A stretch of 64,000 nucleotides of DNA from an uncultured Bacteroides sp. (lineage in GTDB: Bacteria; Bacteroidota; Bacteroidia; Bacteroidales; Bacteroidaceae), in assembly GCF_963678425.1 (NCBI RefSeq), contig NZ_OY782855.1:2170001-2234000 (forward strand). Reading direction: 5' to 3'. How positions within the stretch are numbered: the first letter of the stretch is position 1; each line of letters begins with the position of its first letter. The notes beneath the pieces are model-generated. The model ran no database searches. It was not told where the DNA came from and saw only the letters and a program-made list of their open reading frames with translations. The position numbers and the translations under genes were made by a program. Below, in pieces: positions 1-9,080 of the stretch.

Positions 1-120
1 TTAAAACACAAGCCATGTATAAGTAACAGTTCAAAGAGACTTCACTTAACAGAGCAACCTCTGAATTGTTTCATAAGAGTGTAGTTCATAGCATATTTCA
101 GAAACTTCACTTACTCTTAA

Positions 121-173
121 AAAACAGAAACCGCGCAAAGGATTATTTAATTCCTTTGCGCGGTTTCTGTTTT
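121..173. terminator. Bidirectional terminator downstream of rseP
   Basis: A perfect 21-bp inverted repeat (121-141 with 153-173) encloses an 11-nt loop. It has a GC-rich core and A/T tails on both arms, so it can stop transcription in either direction. It lies 20 bp past the rseP stop. I see no gene in the first 120 bases of the window. Confidence 0.85.
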
Positions 174-193
174 TATATATCAGGCGGCTTTAT

Positions 194-1549
194 CTATTTA
201 AAGAAAAACCGCAGAACGTCATTGAAGTTTGCCCATATTAACAGAGCAAATAATAAAACCATACCTGTCATCTGAGCATATTCCATAAACTTATCACTTG
301 GCTTGCGACGCGCTACAATCTCATAAATAAGGAAAAGCACATGTCCGCCATCCAAGGCAGGAATTGGAAGAATGTTCATAAAGGCAAGGATAATGGAAAG
401 AAAAGCTGTCATCTCCCAGAAGCGATGCCAATCCCATTGTGCAGGGAAGATACTTCCGATAGTTCCAAATCCACCCAGACTATTTGCTCCTTCTTTAGAG
501 AATACAAACTTCATATCACTTACATATCCTTTAAGCGTATTCACACCAAGAGCAATTCCGGCAGGAAAAGATTCAAAGAATCCGTATTCCTTAGTGGTCA
601 CTTTAAAGAAATGATCTGGTCCATATGGGTAGGCACTACCTTTATATGATGAGTCCAGCTGAACTGTCACTGTATCTGCAACACCCGCTCTGGCATAAAC
701 AATGTTCACAATGCGGGATGCACCCTTGACACTATCCTTTGGCGCATTTGATTTCAGTTTATTTATTACAGCATCATAGTCGTCAAAAACAGGAGTCAGA
801 GTTCCATTAACAGCTATAATACTATCACCTCTCTGCATCCCTGCTTTGGCATAACCACCGTTCGGCATAATACTATCAAGTACGTACGGAACACGACAAT
901 GATACGGCGCAATATTGGCAGCCATAAATCGGTTCATCAGATCCTTAGGGATTTGTACATATACATTTTTGCCGTTACGCTCTACAGTTACCTCCTTAGC
1001 GTTAACTATCTGACGAATCATTTTAGAGTAACGCCCTAAGTCTTCGCCATCAGCTTTCAGAAGAATATCTCCGTCCTGGAAACCTACTTGCTTGGTTACC
1101 TCGCTAAATTGCATTCCCTTCTTCATATCTTTGGGAAGCATATAGGAATCGCCCCATGCAAAAAGAATCATGGAATAGATAAACAATGCCAGCAGGAAGT
1201 TGAACAATACTCCACCAATCATGATCAGTAACCGCTGACCGGCAGGCTTAGAACGAAATTCCCAAGATTGCTCAGGTTGTTTCATTTGTTCTTTATCCAT
1301 TGACTCATCTATCATTCCGGATATCTTAACATATCCGCCCAAAGGTAACCAACCTACACCATATTCAGTTTCACTGTTTTTTGGTTTAAACTTGAAAAGT
1401 GTAAACCACGGGTCGAAAAATAAACAGAATTTTTCTACCCTCACTTTAAAAAGACGGGCAAAGAGAAAGTGTCCTCCTTCATGGATAACAACCAATAATG
1501 ATAAACTCATTATCAATTGCAGGGCACGGATCAAGAATGTTTCCATCAA
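194..1549 (-). CDS. rseP: Site-2 intramembrane zinc protease RseP
   Basis: Membrane-embedded zinc metalloprotease of the M50 family that cleaves transmembrane substrates such as anti-sigma factors. The zinc motif HEGGH is at residues 23-27 in the first membrane helix, and the second family motif (NILPIPALDGGH) is near residue 400. PDZ-like sequence fills the periplasmic middle part. The length, 451 aa, is normal. Two adjacent ATG codons (1549 and 1546) could serve as start. It lies 11 bp downstream of dxr on the same strand, the usual dxr-rseP arrangement, and ends at a strong hairpin. The Bacteroides substrates are not predictable from this sequence. Confidence 0.95.
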   Translation of the reverse strand: MMETFLIRALQLIMSLSLLVVIHEGGHFLFARLFKVRVEKFCLFFDPWFTLFKFKPKNSETEYGVGWLPLGGYVKISGMIDESMDKEQMKQPEQSWEFRSKPAGQRLLIMIGGVLFNFLLALFIYSMILFAWGDSYMLPKDMKKGMQFSEVTKQVGFQDGDILLKADGEDLGRYSKMIRQIVNAKEVTVERNGKNVYVQIPKDLMNRFMAANIAPYHCRVPYVLDSIMPNGGYAKAGMQRGDSIIAVNGTLTPVFDDYDAVINKLKSNAPKDSVKGASRIVNIVYARAGVADTVTVQLDSSYKGSAYPYGPDHFFKVTTKEYGFFESFPAGIALGVNTLKGYVSDMKFVFSKEGANSLGGFGTIGSIFPAQWDWHRFWEMTAFLSIILAFMNILPIPALDGGHVLFLIYEIVARRKPSDKFMEYAQMTGMVLLFALLIWANFNDVLRFFFK

Positions 1550-1560
1550 TTAATTATCTA

Positions 1561-2721
1561 TTAAATTTTAAAATTCATAAATTCTTTAGCAACTTCGCGT
1601 GCTTCGGCATCAGTAGCTACGTAATCGTCATACGTAGGTGCCTTTATAAAATTCACTGTTTGCATCACTCTTTCTATCGCATTACTCATTCCAAGGAAAC
1701 TAATCCTGTTACGCAGGAAAGCAGCCACCGCAATTTCGTTGGCAGCATTCACAATACAAGGCATGTTTCCTGCCTGATGAAGGGCTTCATAAGCTAATGC
1801 CAGATTTCTGAAACGTGTGGTATCAGGTTGTTCAAAGGTAAGATTGTTGTACTTGGTAAAATCCAGCCGTTCAAACGAAGAACAGACACGATCCGGATAG
1901 GAAAATGCATACTGAATAGGCACACGCATATCCGGAACACCGAGCTGTGCTTTCACCGCACCGTCTTCAAATTGCACCATGGAGTGAATAACAGACTGAG
2001 GATGAACCACCACTTCCACTTGTTCAGGCTTCAGTCCGAACAGCCACTTGGCTTCAATCACCTCAAAACCTTTATTCATCATGGAAGCTGAGTCAATGGT
2101 AATCTTGGCACCCATATCCCAATTGGGATGTTTCAGCGCCTGTGCCTTATTTACTGTACTTAACTGTTTCAGGGTAAGAGTGCGGAATGGACCGCCTGAG
2201 GCTGTAAGTATCACCTTTTCTATTTTATTACCTACCTCTCCCACCAGACATTGAAATACTGCCGAGTGTTCTGAGTCGACAGGCAGTATAGCTGTGCCAT
2301 ACTGTTGTGCAAGTTCGTTGATCAGTTCGCCGGCTACCACAAGTGTCTCCTTGTTTGCAAGGGCAATCTTCTTCTTTGCCCGAATGGCATTAATAGTAGG
2401 TTTTAATCCCGCAAAGCCAACCATTGCAGTAAGAACTATGTCAATAGGCGCTGCTTCCACGATCTGTGCCAAAGCCTCCTCGCCGGCATACACCTTTACA
2501 GGCAAATCACTCAAAGCCTCTTTCAGTTGAGCATACTTTGTTTCGTTACCTATCACCACAGCCTCGGGCATAAACTTACGGGCTTGTTGAATAAGCAGCT
2601 CCACACTGTTATTGGCGGTTAATGCATATACTTCGTATAAATCAGGATGCTCGGCAATCACCTCCAACGCCTGTGTGCCTATGCTTCCTGTTGAACCTAA
2701 TATTGCTATTTGTTTTTTCAT
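1561..2721 (-). CDS. dxr: 1-deoxy-D-xylulose 5-phosphate reductoisomerase
   Basis: Second enzyme of the MEP isoprenoid pathway; converts DXP to 2-C-methyl-D-erythritol 4-phosphate with NADPH in the cytoplasm. The N-terminal dinucleotide-binding motif GSTGSIG is at residues 8-14, and the family signatures VDSEHSA, ASGGPF and NAANEIAVAAF are all present. I chose the ATG at 2721 (386 aa, beginning MKKQIAIL); a TTG 13 codons upstream is open but adds residues the family lacks. It is the first gene of the dxr-rseP pair. A Bacteroides -7 element at about 2917-2924 would give a leader of roughly 190 nt. Confidence 0.95.
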   Translation of the reverse strand: MKKQIAILGSTGSIGTQALEVIAEHPDLYEVYALTANNSVELLIQQARKFMPEAVVIGNETKYAQLKEALSDLPVKVYAGEEALAQIVEAAPIDIVLTAMVGFAGLKPTINAIRAKKKIALANKETLVVAGELINELAQQYGTAILPVDSEHSAVFQCLVGEVGNKIEKVILTASGGPFRTLTLKQLSTVNKAQALKHPNWDMGAKITIDSASMMNKGFEVIEAKWLFGLKPEQVEVVVHPQSVIHSMVQFEDGAVKAQLGVPDMRVPIQYAFSYPDRVCSSFERLDFTKYNNLTFEQPDTTRFRNLALAYEALHQAGNMPCIVNAANEIAVAAFLRNRISFLGMSNAIERVMQTVNFIKAPTYDDYVATDAEAREVAKEFMNFKI

Positions 2722-3269
2722 TGTTGTTGTTAAAAGATAACCTGTATTCAGCTTTATCAAAAGCTCTTAAAAAGTCTTCTTATCAGATATTGAAAGTATC
2801 AATTAAGAAAATAGTATGCTTTTCATTGCCTGTAATCTGCAACATTTTAAGCAAACTAATATTTTCAGAAAGCCTTACCACATTTCCTTTTCGATATAGT
2901 GCTGTTTTAAAAAGCACAAATGTAAGAAATTAACCGAACGTAGCACAGCTTTCTTTATTCATTTTAACGATTTAACGATAAATATAAAGAAATTGTAGAC
3001 GAATGGTAAGATAATCATTCCTTATATATTTATAAAAAGGTCTAGAGATTATATTTAAATGCTGTAGTCTTTTATGATCAAAGGACTACACTTTATAAAC
3101 ATATAGTGTAGGTCTTTTCAAAAACATAAGCTGAATTAAATGTTTAGCTATCGCCAATAAAAGCCTTAAGCACAAGGGGAAAAGAGGTTAAACAACCTGA
3201 TAGATCTCAATATGAACTCATTGATATAAAAAAGCAGGCAATTATCTTCCCAGATTTATGGAATGAAAT
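2722..3269. other. Intergenic region upstream of dxr
   Basis: No intact gene is visible. On the minus strand TACATTTG (plus 2917-2924) fits the Bacteroides -7 consensus and probably serves dxr; just downstream on that strand an AGCAC/GTGCT stem could fold at the start of the leader. GTAGTC at 3064-3069 and GACTAC at 3084-3089 form a weak hairpin. At 3148-3273 there is a 41-codon plus-strand open stretch without a start codon that overlaps the end of the ABC gene (see findings). Confidence 0.5.
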
Positions 3270-4274
3270 TTAGAATGAATTCATTTGCATCAATAGTTCC
3301 TGAAGAGAAGAGCAGGCAAGTTCCTTACCGTCTTTAGAGATCAGCCACGAATCGGTAGCCTCATCCACAGTAATTGTTCCGGTAGCTTCGGGAGAGATTT
3401 TGTATCCGCTCCTTATCAAGGCACGCTCCGTCCAGTAAGTACGGTAACCTGTTCCCAGGGTTTTAAGGGAAATAAGACGGGGAGTTTCTGCATGATTCAC
3501 CATAAAATTGCCGGTTGACGGATCGAAACGATAAGCGTCATTCGCAAAAACTTTCTGAAAGCGGTTGGTAAGGATCAGATCTTCGGGCGTACCTACGGCA
3601 ATGCCATGCTTCGGAGTCATAAGCCAAAGTTTATCGGCCGTCTGCAGAGCCAGATCCAGTTCATGTGTAGAAAGGACAATTGCCTTATTTGTATGCCGGG
3701 CAAGTTCGTGGAGAAGCATCATCACCTCTACCCTATTGTTGATATCCAGGTGAGCGGTAGGTTCATCGAGTAGAATCACCGGCGTATCCTGCACCAGCGC
3801 CTTGGCTATCATGGCCCGCTGACGTTCGCCATCAGAAAGTTCATTAATGAAACGGCCGGCATATCCTTCGAGATGTACCTGTGTCAAAGCTGTATGTACC
3901 AGTTCCTTGTCATGGTCGGTTAATTTTCCCAGCCAGTCGGTATAGGGATTCCGGCCCATTGCCACCAGGTTGAATACCGTCAGGTTACTCACTTCCACAC
4001 GGTCTGTCAGTACTAGTGAAAGCAACTTTGCTTTGTTTGAAAGTGATTGTTTTCCTAAGGGAAGGTTATCGATACATACTTCTCCGCGTAAAGGAGGCTG
4101 AAGTCCGGCTAATGTTCGTAAAAGTGTTGATTTACCGCAACCGTTGGGCCCTATAAGGCATACCATTTCTCCCTGAAAGACCTCCAGGGAAAGGCGTATC
4201 TGCACCGGATAAGTGGCCTTGCGGTTTGCATATCCTATGGTTAAATCGTGGGTTTGTATAATTGCATCGGGCAT
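3270..4274 (-). CDS. ABC transporter ATP-binding protein, FepC/BtuD type
   Basis: ATPase subunit of an importer of the iron-siderophore/heme/cobalamin class. Walker A GPNGCGKST is near residue 40, the signature is LSDGERQR, Walker B is VILLDEPT, and the switch histidine lies in STHELD. An extra C-terminal domain of about 80 residues follows the ATPase core. Start: ATG at 4274 (334 aa); a TTG at 4298 would overlap the rimM stop by four bases and is a real alternative. It is the last gene after tsaB-DUF4290-murA-rimM. No permease or binding protein is nearby, so its partners and substrate are unknown. Confidence 0.85.
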   Translation of the reverse strand: MPDAIIQTHDLTIGYANRKATYPVQIRLSLEVFQGEMVCLIGPNGCGKSTLLRTLAGLQPPLRGEVCIDNLPLGKQSLSNKAKLLSLVLTDRVEVSNLTVFNLVAMGRNPYTDWLGKLTDHDKELVHTALTQVHLEGYAGRFINELSDGERQRAMIAKALVQDTPVILLDEPTAHLDINNRVEVMMLLHELARHTNKAIVLSTHELDLALQTADKLWLMTPKHGIAVGTPEDLILTNRFQKVFANDAYRFDPSTGNFMVNHAETPRLISLKTLGTGYRTYWTERALIRSGYKISPEATGTITVDEATDSWLISKDGKELACSSLQELLMQMNSF

Positions 4275-4294
4275 GGTTCTATGAGGGAAATCCG

Positions 4295-4834
4295 TCAATC
4301 GAGCGTTTCCACATCTTCCAGCGACAGTAGTCCTTCGGGCAAGTCAACGGTCATCTGCCTTTTCTTATCATCTATATTCAGAATAAACTCTTCCTGTGCC
4401 GGAATAAGGAGTTCCTCACCATCTTTCTCGAGAACAAACAGGGTGTTGATGGTCGACTGATCCACTTCCACCACCGTTCCTATATCACCATGATGCTTGT
4501 CTACAACCTTGAATCCAATGAAATAATCCCATGAAAGCTCTTCTACCGGAGATTCTTCAGCGTATTTGGCTGGGAAATAGACTTCAACATTGGTAAACAT
4601 ACGCGCTTTCTCGGCCGAATCAATCCCCTCAAGCTTAACCAAAGCCGTAGAGTCCGACCGAAAGCGGTATTCATCTATAAAAAAGGGAACAAAGATGCCG
4701 TCAAGCAAACAGATAAAATAGTCACAGTCTGCCTTATCAAACGCATCGTCCGTAAAGGTAAACGACAATTCACCGTGAATGCCGTGAGGTTTATTAAAGA
4801 GACCTATCTTATATACTTCTTCCCGTTTTATCAT
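4295..4834 (-). CDS. rimM: Ribosome maturation factor RimM
   Basis: 16S rRNA processing factor that binds S19 and helps assemble the 30S head. It is 179 aa with an N-terminal RimM barrel (KIGLFNKPHGIHGELS near the start) and a C-terminal PRC-barrel containing DYFIGFKVVD and LLIPAQEEFI. Its ATG overlaps the murA stop by four bases (ATGA), so the two are translationally coupled. It is usually found beside trmD; here it is tied to murA instead, as commonly seen in Bacteroidetes. Confidence 0.92.
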   Translation of the reverse strand: MIKREEVYKIGLFNKPHGIHGELSFTFTDDAFDKADCDYFICLLDGIFVPFFIDEYRFRSDSTALVKLEGIDSAEKARMFTNVEVYFPAKYAEESPVEELSWDYFIGFKVVDKHHGDIGTVVEVDQSTINTLFVLEKDGEELLIPAQEEFILNIDDKKRQMTVDLPEGLLSLEDVETLD

Positions 4835-6141
4835 TCTTCTATACGTGTGATGCGTGCACCGAGAGCATTCAGACGTCTTTCGATATCCTGATATCCGCGG
4901 TCAATCTGTTCTATGTTATTAATACGGCTTATACCCTTAGCACTCATTGCAGCAATCAGCAGAGCAATTCCGGCACGGATATCAGGTGAAGTCATGTTTC
5001 CACCACGTAAAGTGAAATTATGATCGTGACCGATTACAACTGCACGGTGCGGATCGCATAATATAATTTGTGCGCCCATGTCTATCAGTTTGTCCACGAA
5101 GAACAGGCGGCTTTCAAACATTTTCTGGTGAATAAGTACGCTTCCCTTTGCCTGAGTAGCCACAACAAGCAGCACACTCAAAAGGTCAGGCGTAAGTCCT
5201 GGCCATGGAGCATCGGCAAGAGTCATAATAGAACCGTCCATAAACGATTCAATCTCATAATTTTCCTGTGAAGGGATATAGATATCGTCGCCGCGCTGTT
5301 CTAGTTTAATGCCTAGGCGGCGGAAACTTTCAGGGATAATTCCCAGGTTTTCGTAGGATACATTTTTGATGGTCAGCTCGCTACGTGTCATAGCAGCCAT
5401 ACCAATGAAGCTTCCCACCTCAATCATATCCGGGAGAACAGTATGTGTGGTTCCGTTCAGACTTTCCACTCCTTCAATAGTAAGGAGGTTAGAAGCGATT
5501 CCGCTTATCTTTGCACCCATTCCGTTCAACATCTTGCAAAGTTGTTGCAGGTAAGGCTCGCAGGCAGCATTATAAATGGTTGTGGTTCCCTTTGCCAGGA
5601 CGGCTGCCATTACAATATTCGCCGTACCGGTAACAGACGCTTCATCGAGCAACAGATAAGTGCCTCTCAGTTGTGCGGCTTTTATTTCGAAGACTCCTCT
5701 TTTATCAATGTAATTGAATTCGGCGCCAAGCTTTTGAATGCCCAGAAAATGAGTATCCAGACGTCTGCGTCCAATCTTGTCACCGCCCGGTTTGGATATC
5801 ATAGCCTTTCCGAAACGGGCAATCATTGGTCCTATCAGCATCACCGAACCGCGAAGACTTGAACATTTTTTCAGGAACTCGTCACTCTCCAGATAGGCCA
5901 GATCAACAGCTTCAGCTTTAAACGAATAGGTATCAATGCTTTTCTTTGAAACTTTGACGCCCATATCCCTCATTAACTGGATAAGATTATTCACATCCAG
6001 GATATCAGGAATGTTAGATACAGTCACCTCTTCCGAAGTTAGTAAGGTAGCGCAAATGATTTGCAGCACTTCGTTTTTAGCGCCTTGCGGTATAATTTCT
6101 CCACAGAGCTTGTGTCCTCCTTCGATTACAAATGAAGCCAT
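4831..6141 (-). CDS. murA: UDP-N-acetylglucosamine 1-carboxyvinyltransferase
   Basis: First committed step of peptidoglycan synthesis: transfers enolpyruvate from PEP to UDP-GlcNAc. It is 436 aa with the two inside-out alpha/beta halves of the EPSP synthase fold; GGHKLCGEI and GAKNEVL are at the N-terminus and the catalytic-loop region is near 117-128. In that loop the usual cysteine (Cys115 in E. coli) is aspartate at residue 121, within PGGDKIG. In other bacteria this replacement keeps activity and gives insensitivity to fosfomycin. The gene is followed by rimM with a four-base overlap and preceded by the DUF4290 gene after 12 bp. Confidence 0.95.
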   Translation of the reverse strand: MASFVIEGGHKLCGEIIPQGAKNEVLQIICATLLTSEEVTVSNIPDILDVNNLIQLMRDMGVKVSKKSIDTYSFKAEAVDLAYLESDEFLKKCSSLRGSVMLIGPMIARFGKAMISKPGGDKIGRRRLDTHFLGIQKLGAEFNYIDKRGVFEIKAAQLRGTYLLLDEASVTGTANIVMAAVLAKGTTTIYNAACEPYLQQLCKMLNGMGAKISGIASNLLTIEGVESLNGTTHTVLPDMIEVGSFIGMAAMTRSELTIKNVSYENLGIIPESFRRLGIKLEQRGDDIYIPSQENYEIESFMDGSIMTLADAPWPGLTPDLLSVLLVVATQAKGSVLIHQKMFESRLFFVDKLIDMGAQIILCDPHRAVVIGHDHNFTLRGGNMTSPDIRAGIALLIAAMSAKGISRINNIEQIDRGYQDIERRLNALGARITRIEE

Positions 6142-6153
6142 AGTATTCGTGTT

Positions 6154-6759
6154 TTATTGTTGTTTTGAGTAGCGGCGGGGATTGTTGCTTGGTTTAGTTT
6201 TACGGAAAAGAATCGCTTTGGTTTCCATCAGCTTCAAAGCAGATTCATCTAATTGAATCTTGCCCTGTGAGTATTCCTTCAGGTCATCAAATATTTTTCG
6301 GTCGTCAACATTTTCCTTGTTCCAGCCCATATAGCTTTTCTTCATATGATTAGCCACTAAGGCTATCAGCTGTTTTTTCTCTTCACCTTCCGGATAGTCA
6401 GCAGCCAGCTTAACCATTTTTTCCAAAGTACGGCCATAATGGCGATAACGGATCTTTGAACTCGGATAAGGAATGACGTCTGGTTTTGTAAACAGATTAT
6501 CCTTTCTGATAATCTCATACGGGAAATCAATATCAAGCTTGAAATCGGACATAATTGCCAGGTGATCCCAAAGCTTATGCTTAAAGTCGGGTACATCACG
6601 CAAATGAGGAAACATGTTTCCCATGATGTTAATAATCGTATTTGCGCAACGTTGCCTCTCTGCTCTATCTTCGATAGTCAGGCAATGATCAACCATATTC
6701 TGAATGCCTCGTCCGTATTCAGGAAGCGGTAATACACGTTGTTGAGTGTTATATTCCAT
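6154..6759 (-). CDS. DUF4290 family protein
   Basis: A 201-aa soluble protein without signal peptide or membrane helix, matching the DUF4290 family that is widespread in Bacteroidetes and usually sits next to murA. It begins with a conserved-looking MEYNTQQRVLPLPEYGR stretch. The C-terminus is basic and ends in RRYSKQQ. No catalytic motif is recognisable and the function is unknown. The fixed neighbourhood with murA and rimM suggests a role in envelope growth or translation, but that is inference only. Confidence 0.85.
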   Translation of the reverse strand: MEYNTQQRVLPLPEYGRGIQNMVDHCLTIEDRAERQRCANTIINIMGNMFPHLRDVPDFKHKLWDHLAIMSDFKLDIDFPYEIIRKDNLFTKPDVIPYPSSKIRYRHYGRTLEKMVKLAADYPEGEEKKQLIALVANHMKKSYMGWNKENVDDRKIFDDLKEYSQGKIQLDESALKLMETKAILFRKTKPSNNPRRYSKQQ

Positions 6760-6785
6760 TTATTTATTGATATTTTTTTCGTTTA

Positions 6786-7475
6786 TTACAGTAATTTCTT
6801 AGGCATTGAAGCTACAAACTCCTTTAAATAAAAGGGTTCAAAGTAGGCTACATCTTTGAATTCACTCTTAGCAAAAGCCTTTTCCGCCAACGGCGACATT
6901 AGCTTGGCCAACGGACTGATATCATCAATGAAGTGTGCATTTGGATGAGAGATCTTTTCCATACACTTAGCGGCTCCGTTGCCAAAGAAGTAGACTGGAT
7001 GTTCATTCAGGAACTCCAGATAAGAATTCTCATCAACAATATCAGCTCCAATCACGCGCTTCACATTAAGAGCACGATCATAAACAGCTGCATAAACTTC
7101 CATTCGCCGTGCATCAATCATCGGACAAATCAAAGCATCATCAGGCAAATCGTAATATAAAAGGATGGGTACACAAAGTACTTCCAATGTTGGAATGCCA
7201 ATCAACGGTATATTCCGTCCGTAACAAATTCCTTTTGCCATTGAAACACCTATTCGTAAACCGGTATATGAGCCGGGGCCACAACTTACTGCTACTGCAT
7301 CAAGCATTATTGCCCGACTGTCGGCAAAGGAAAGCGCTTCATCAACAAAAACCCCTAAAGACACAGCATGAGAAGGGCCATTAAAATCTTCTTTATTGAA
7401 AATTACCTGGCCATCCTCACTGATTGCAACCGAACAAACGGCTGTAGAGGTTTCAATATGTAATATACAAGGCAT
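6786..7475 (-). CDS. tsaB: tRNA threonylcarbamoyladenosine synthase subunit TsaB
   Basis: Non-catalytic partner of TsaD in t6A37 tRNA modification. It is 229 aa, the normal length, with an ASKHA fold. ILHIETST at the N-terminus, the DNFNGPSHA-like NGPSHAVSL, and SCGPGSYTGLRIG around residue 65 are the family hallmarks. It is the first gene of the tsaB-DUF4290-murA-rimM-ABC run. TATTTTTG on the minus strand (plus 7497-7504) fits the Bacteroides -7 element and would start transcripts just upstream of the ATG. Confidence 0.93.
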   Translation of the reverse strand: MPCILHIETSTAVCSVAISEDGQVIFNKEDFNGPSHAVSLGVFVDEALSFADSRAIMLDAVAVSCGPGSYTGLRIGVSMAKGICYGRNIPLIGIPTLEVLCVPILLYYDLPDDALICPMIDARRMEVYAAVYDRALNVKRVIGADIVDENSYLEFLNEHPVYFFGNGAAKCMEKISHPNAHFIDDISPLAKLMSPLAEKAFAKSEFKDVAYFEPFYLKEFVASMPKKLL

Positions 7476-7545
7476 AATTATTCTTCTTTAATAATGCAAA
7501 AATACACTTTTTACATAGAAAAACCCCTATTTTATATAAAATAAA

Positions 7546-9078
7546 TCATAACGGCATATTTCCATGCTTCTTAGGCGGATTTGTTTGCATCTTGTTATGA
7601 GCCATATCCAAAGCCTGGATCAGTTTAAAGCGGGTTTGCTTAGGAAGAATGATTTCATCAATATATCCCAGTTCAGCTGCCTGATACGGATTGGCAAAGT
7701 TCGTTTTATAGTCTTCGATGGCTTGCTTCTTAGTTTCCTCATCGGCTTTACGATACAAAATATTTACCGCACCTTCAGCTCCCATCACTGCAATTTCAGC
7801 ATTCGGGTAAGCAAGATTTACATCCGACCCGGTCTGCTTACTAGCCATAACGATGTACGCGCCACCATAAGCCTTACGGGTAATCAAAGTAACTTTTGGC
7901 ACTGTAGCCTCAGCATAAGCATAAACAATCTTTGCTCCGTGACGGATAATACCGTTGTGCTCCTGTGTGCATCCAGGAAGGAAACCTGGTACATCTTCGA
8001 AAGTAACCAATGGAATGTTGAAACAATCGCAGAAACGGATGAAGCGCGCAATCTTGTCGGAAGCATCAATATCGAGCACACCGGCCAGATAAGCTGGCTG
8101 ATTAGCCACAATACCAACCGATTTACCGCCTAGACGGGCAAAACCAATCACAGCATTCTTGGCAAAATGAGTCATTACTTCAAAGAAATAATGGTCATCC
8201 ATCACCGGTTCTATGATATCTTTAATATCATACGGAATATTAGGATCAGCAGGAACAACAGTTTGCAAAGATTCCTCTTCGCGGTGAATATCGTCTGTAC
8301 TTGCAGAAGCCGGAGCATCTTCCATGTTATTTGAAGGAAGGAAGCTCAGTAATTCGCGAATACCCATCAGCACTTCTTCTTCCGAATTGCTCAGGAAGTG
8401 AGTTACACCACTCTTGCTACTGTGAGTATAAGCGCCTCCCAGTTCTTCTTTGCTTACATCTTCATGAGTAACCGTTTTCACTACATCGGGACCGGTTACA
8501 AACATATGGCTTTTCTCCTTGACCATGAAGATAAAGTCAGTCAATGCCGGAGAATAACAAGCACCACCTGCGCATGGTCCAAGTATAGCTGAAATCTGAG
8601 GAATTACTCCGGAAGCAATTGTATTCTGATAGAAGATTGAAGCGTAACCAGTCAGACTCTCAACACCTTCCTGAATACGTGCACCACCCGAGTCGTTCAA
8701 TGCAATCACCGGAGCACCATTCTTCAATGCCAATTCCTGCACTTTCACAATCTTCTTTGAATTAGTGGCACTTAATGTTCCGCCGTAAACAGTAAAATCA
8801 TACGCAAATACAAAAACCAGACGTCCGTCTATCTTTCCATATCCGGAAACGACACCATCTCCAGGGATTTTGTTTTTATCCATTCCGAAGTTTGAGCAAC
8901 GGTGTACCATCAACTTATCCAGTTCAGTAAACGTGCCTTTATCCAGAAGCATTTCAATGCGTTCGCGAGCAGTCATTTTACCTGCTTCGTGTTGTTTTTC
9001 TATTTTGCTTACTCCGCCTCCTAATTCAGCGTTCTTATTCCTTTCAACAAAACGGCTATATAAATCTTCTTTTTCCAT
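7546..9078 (-). CDS. mmdA: Acyl-CoA carboxylase carboxyltransferase subunit (propionyl-/methylmalonyl-CoA type)
   Basis: Carboxyltransferase of a biotin-dependent enzyme; exchanges CO2 between carboxybiotin and propionyl-CoA/methylmalonyl-CoA. It is 510 aa with fused N- and C-terminal crotonase-like halves. Visible motifs are NDSGGARIQEGV, GPCAGGACYSPA in the first half and DVPGFLPG, RKAYGGAYIVM in the second. It is the last gene of accC-bccP-mmdA, two bases after bccP. Because a biotin carboxylase is in the operon, the complex should be ATP-driven rather than a sodium-pumping decarboxylase; there is no OadB-like membrane subunit. Substrate preference (propionyl- versus acetyl-CoA) cannot be fixed by reading. 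Confidence 0.93.
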   Translation of the reverse strand: MEKEDLYSRFVERNKNAELGGGVSKIEKQHEAGKMTARERIEMLLDKGTFTELDKLMVHRCSNFGMDKNKIPGDGVVSGYGKIDGRLVFVFAYDFTVYGGTLSATNSKKIVKVQELALKNGAPVIALNDSGGARIQEGVESLTGYASIFYQNTIASGVIPQISAILGPCAGGACYSPALTDFIFMVKEKSHMFVTGPDVVKTVTHEDVSKEELGGAYTHSSKSGVTHFLSNSEEEVLMGIRELLSFLPSNNMEDAPASASTDDIHREEESLQTVVPADPNIPYDIKDIIEPVMDDHYFFEVMTHFAKNAVIGFARLGGKSVGIVANQPAYLAGVLDIDASDKIARFIRFCDCFNIPLVTFEDVPGFLPGCTQEHNGIIRHGAKIVYAYAEATVPKVTLITRKAYGGAYIVMASKQTGSDVNLAYPNAEIAVMGAEGAVNILYRKADEETKKQAIEDYKTNFANPYQAAELGYIDEIILPKQTRFKLIQALDMAHNKMQTNPPKKHGNMPL

Positions 9079-9080
9079 AA

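Noticed and set aside
5443..5862. Plus-strand open frame inside murA
   Set aside because: Antisense shadow of murA; no promoter, no start context, no recognisable domain.
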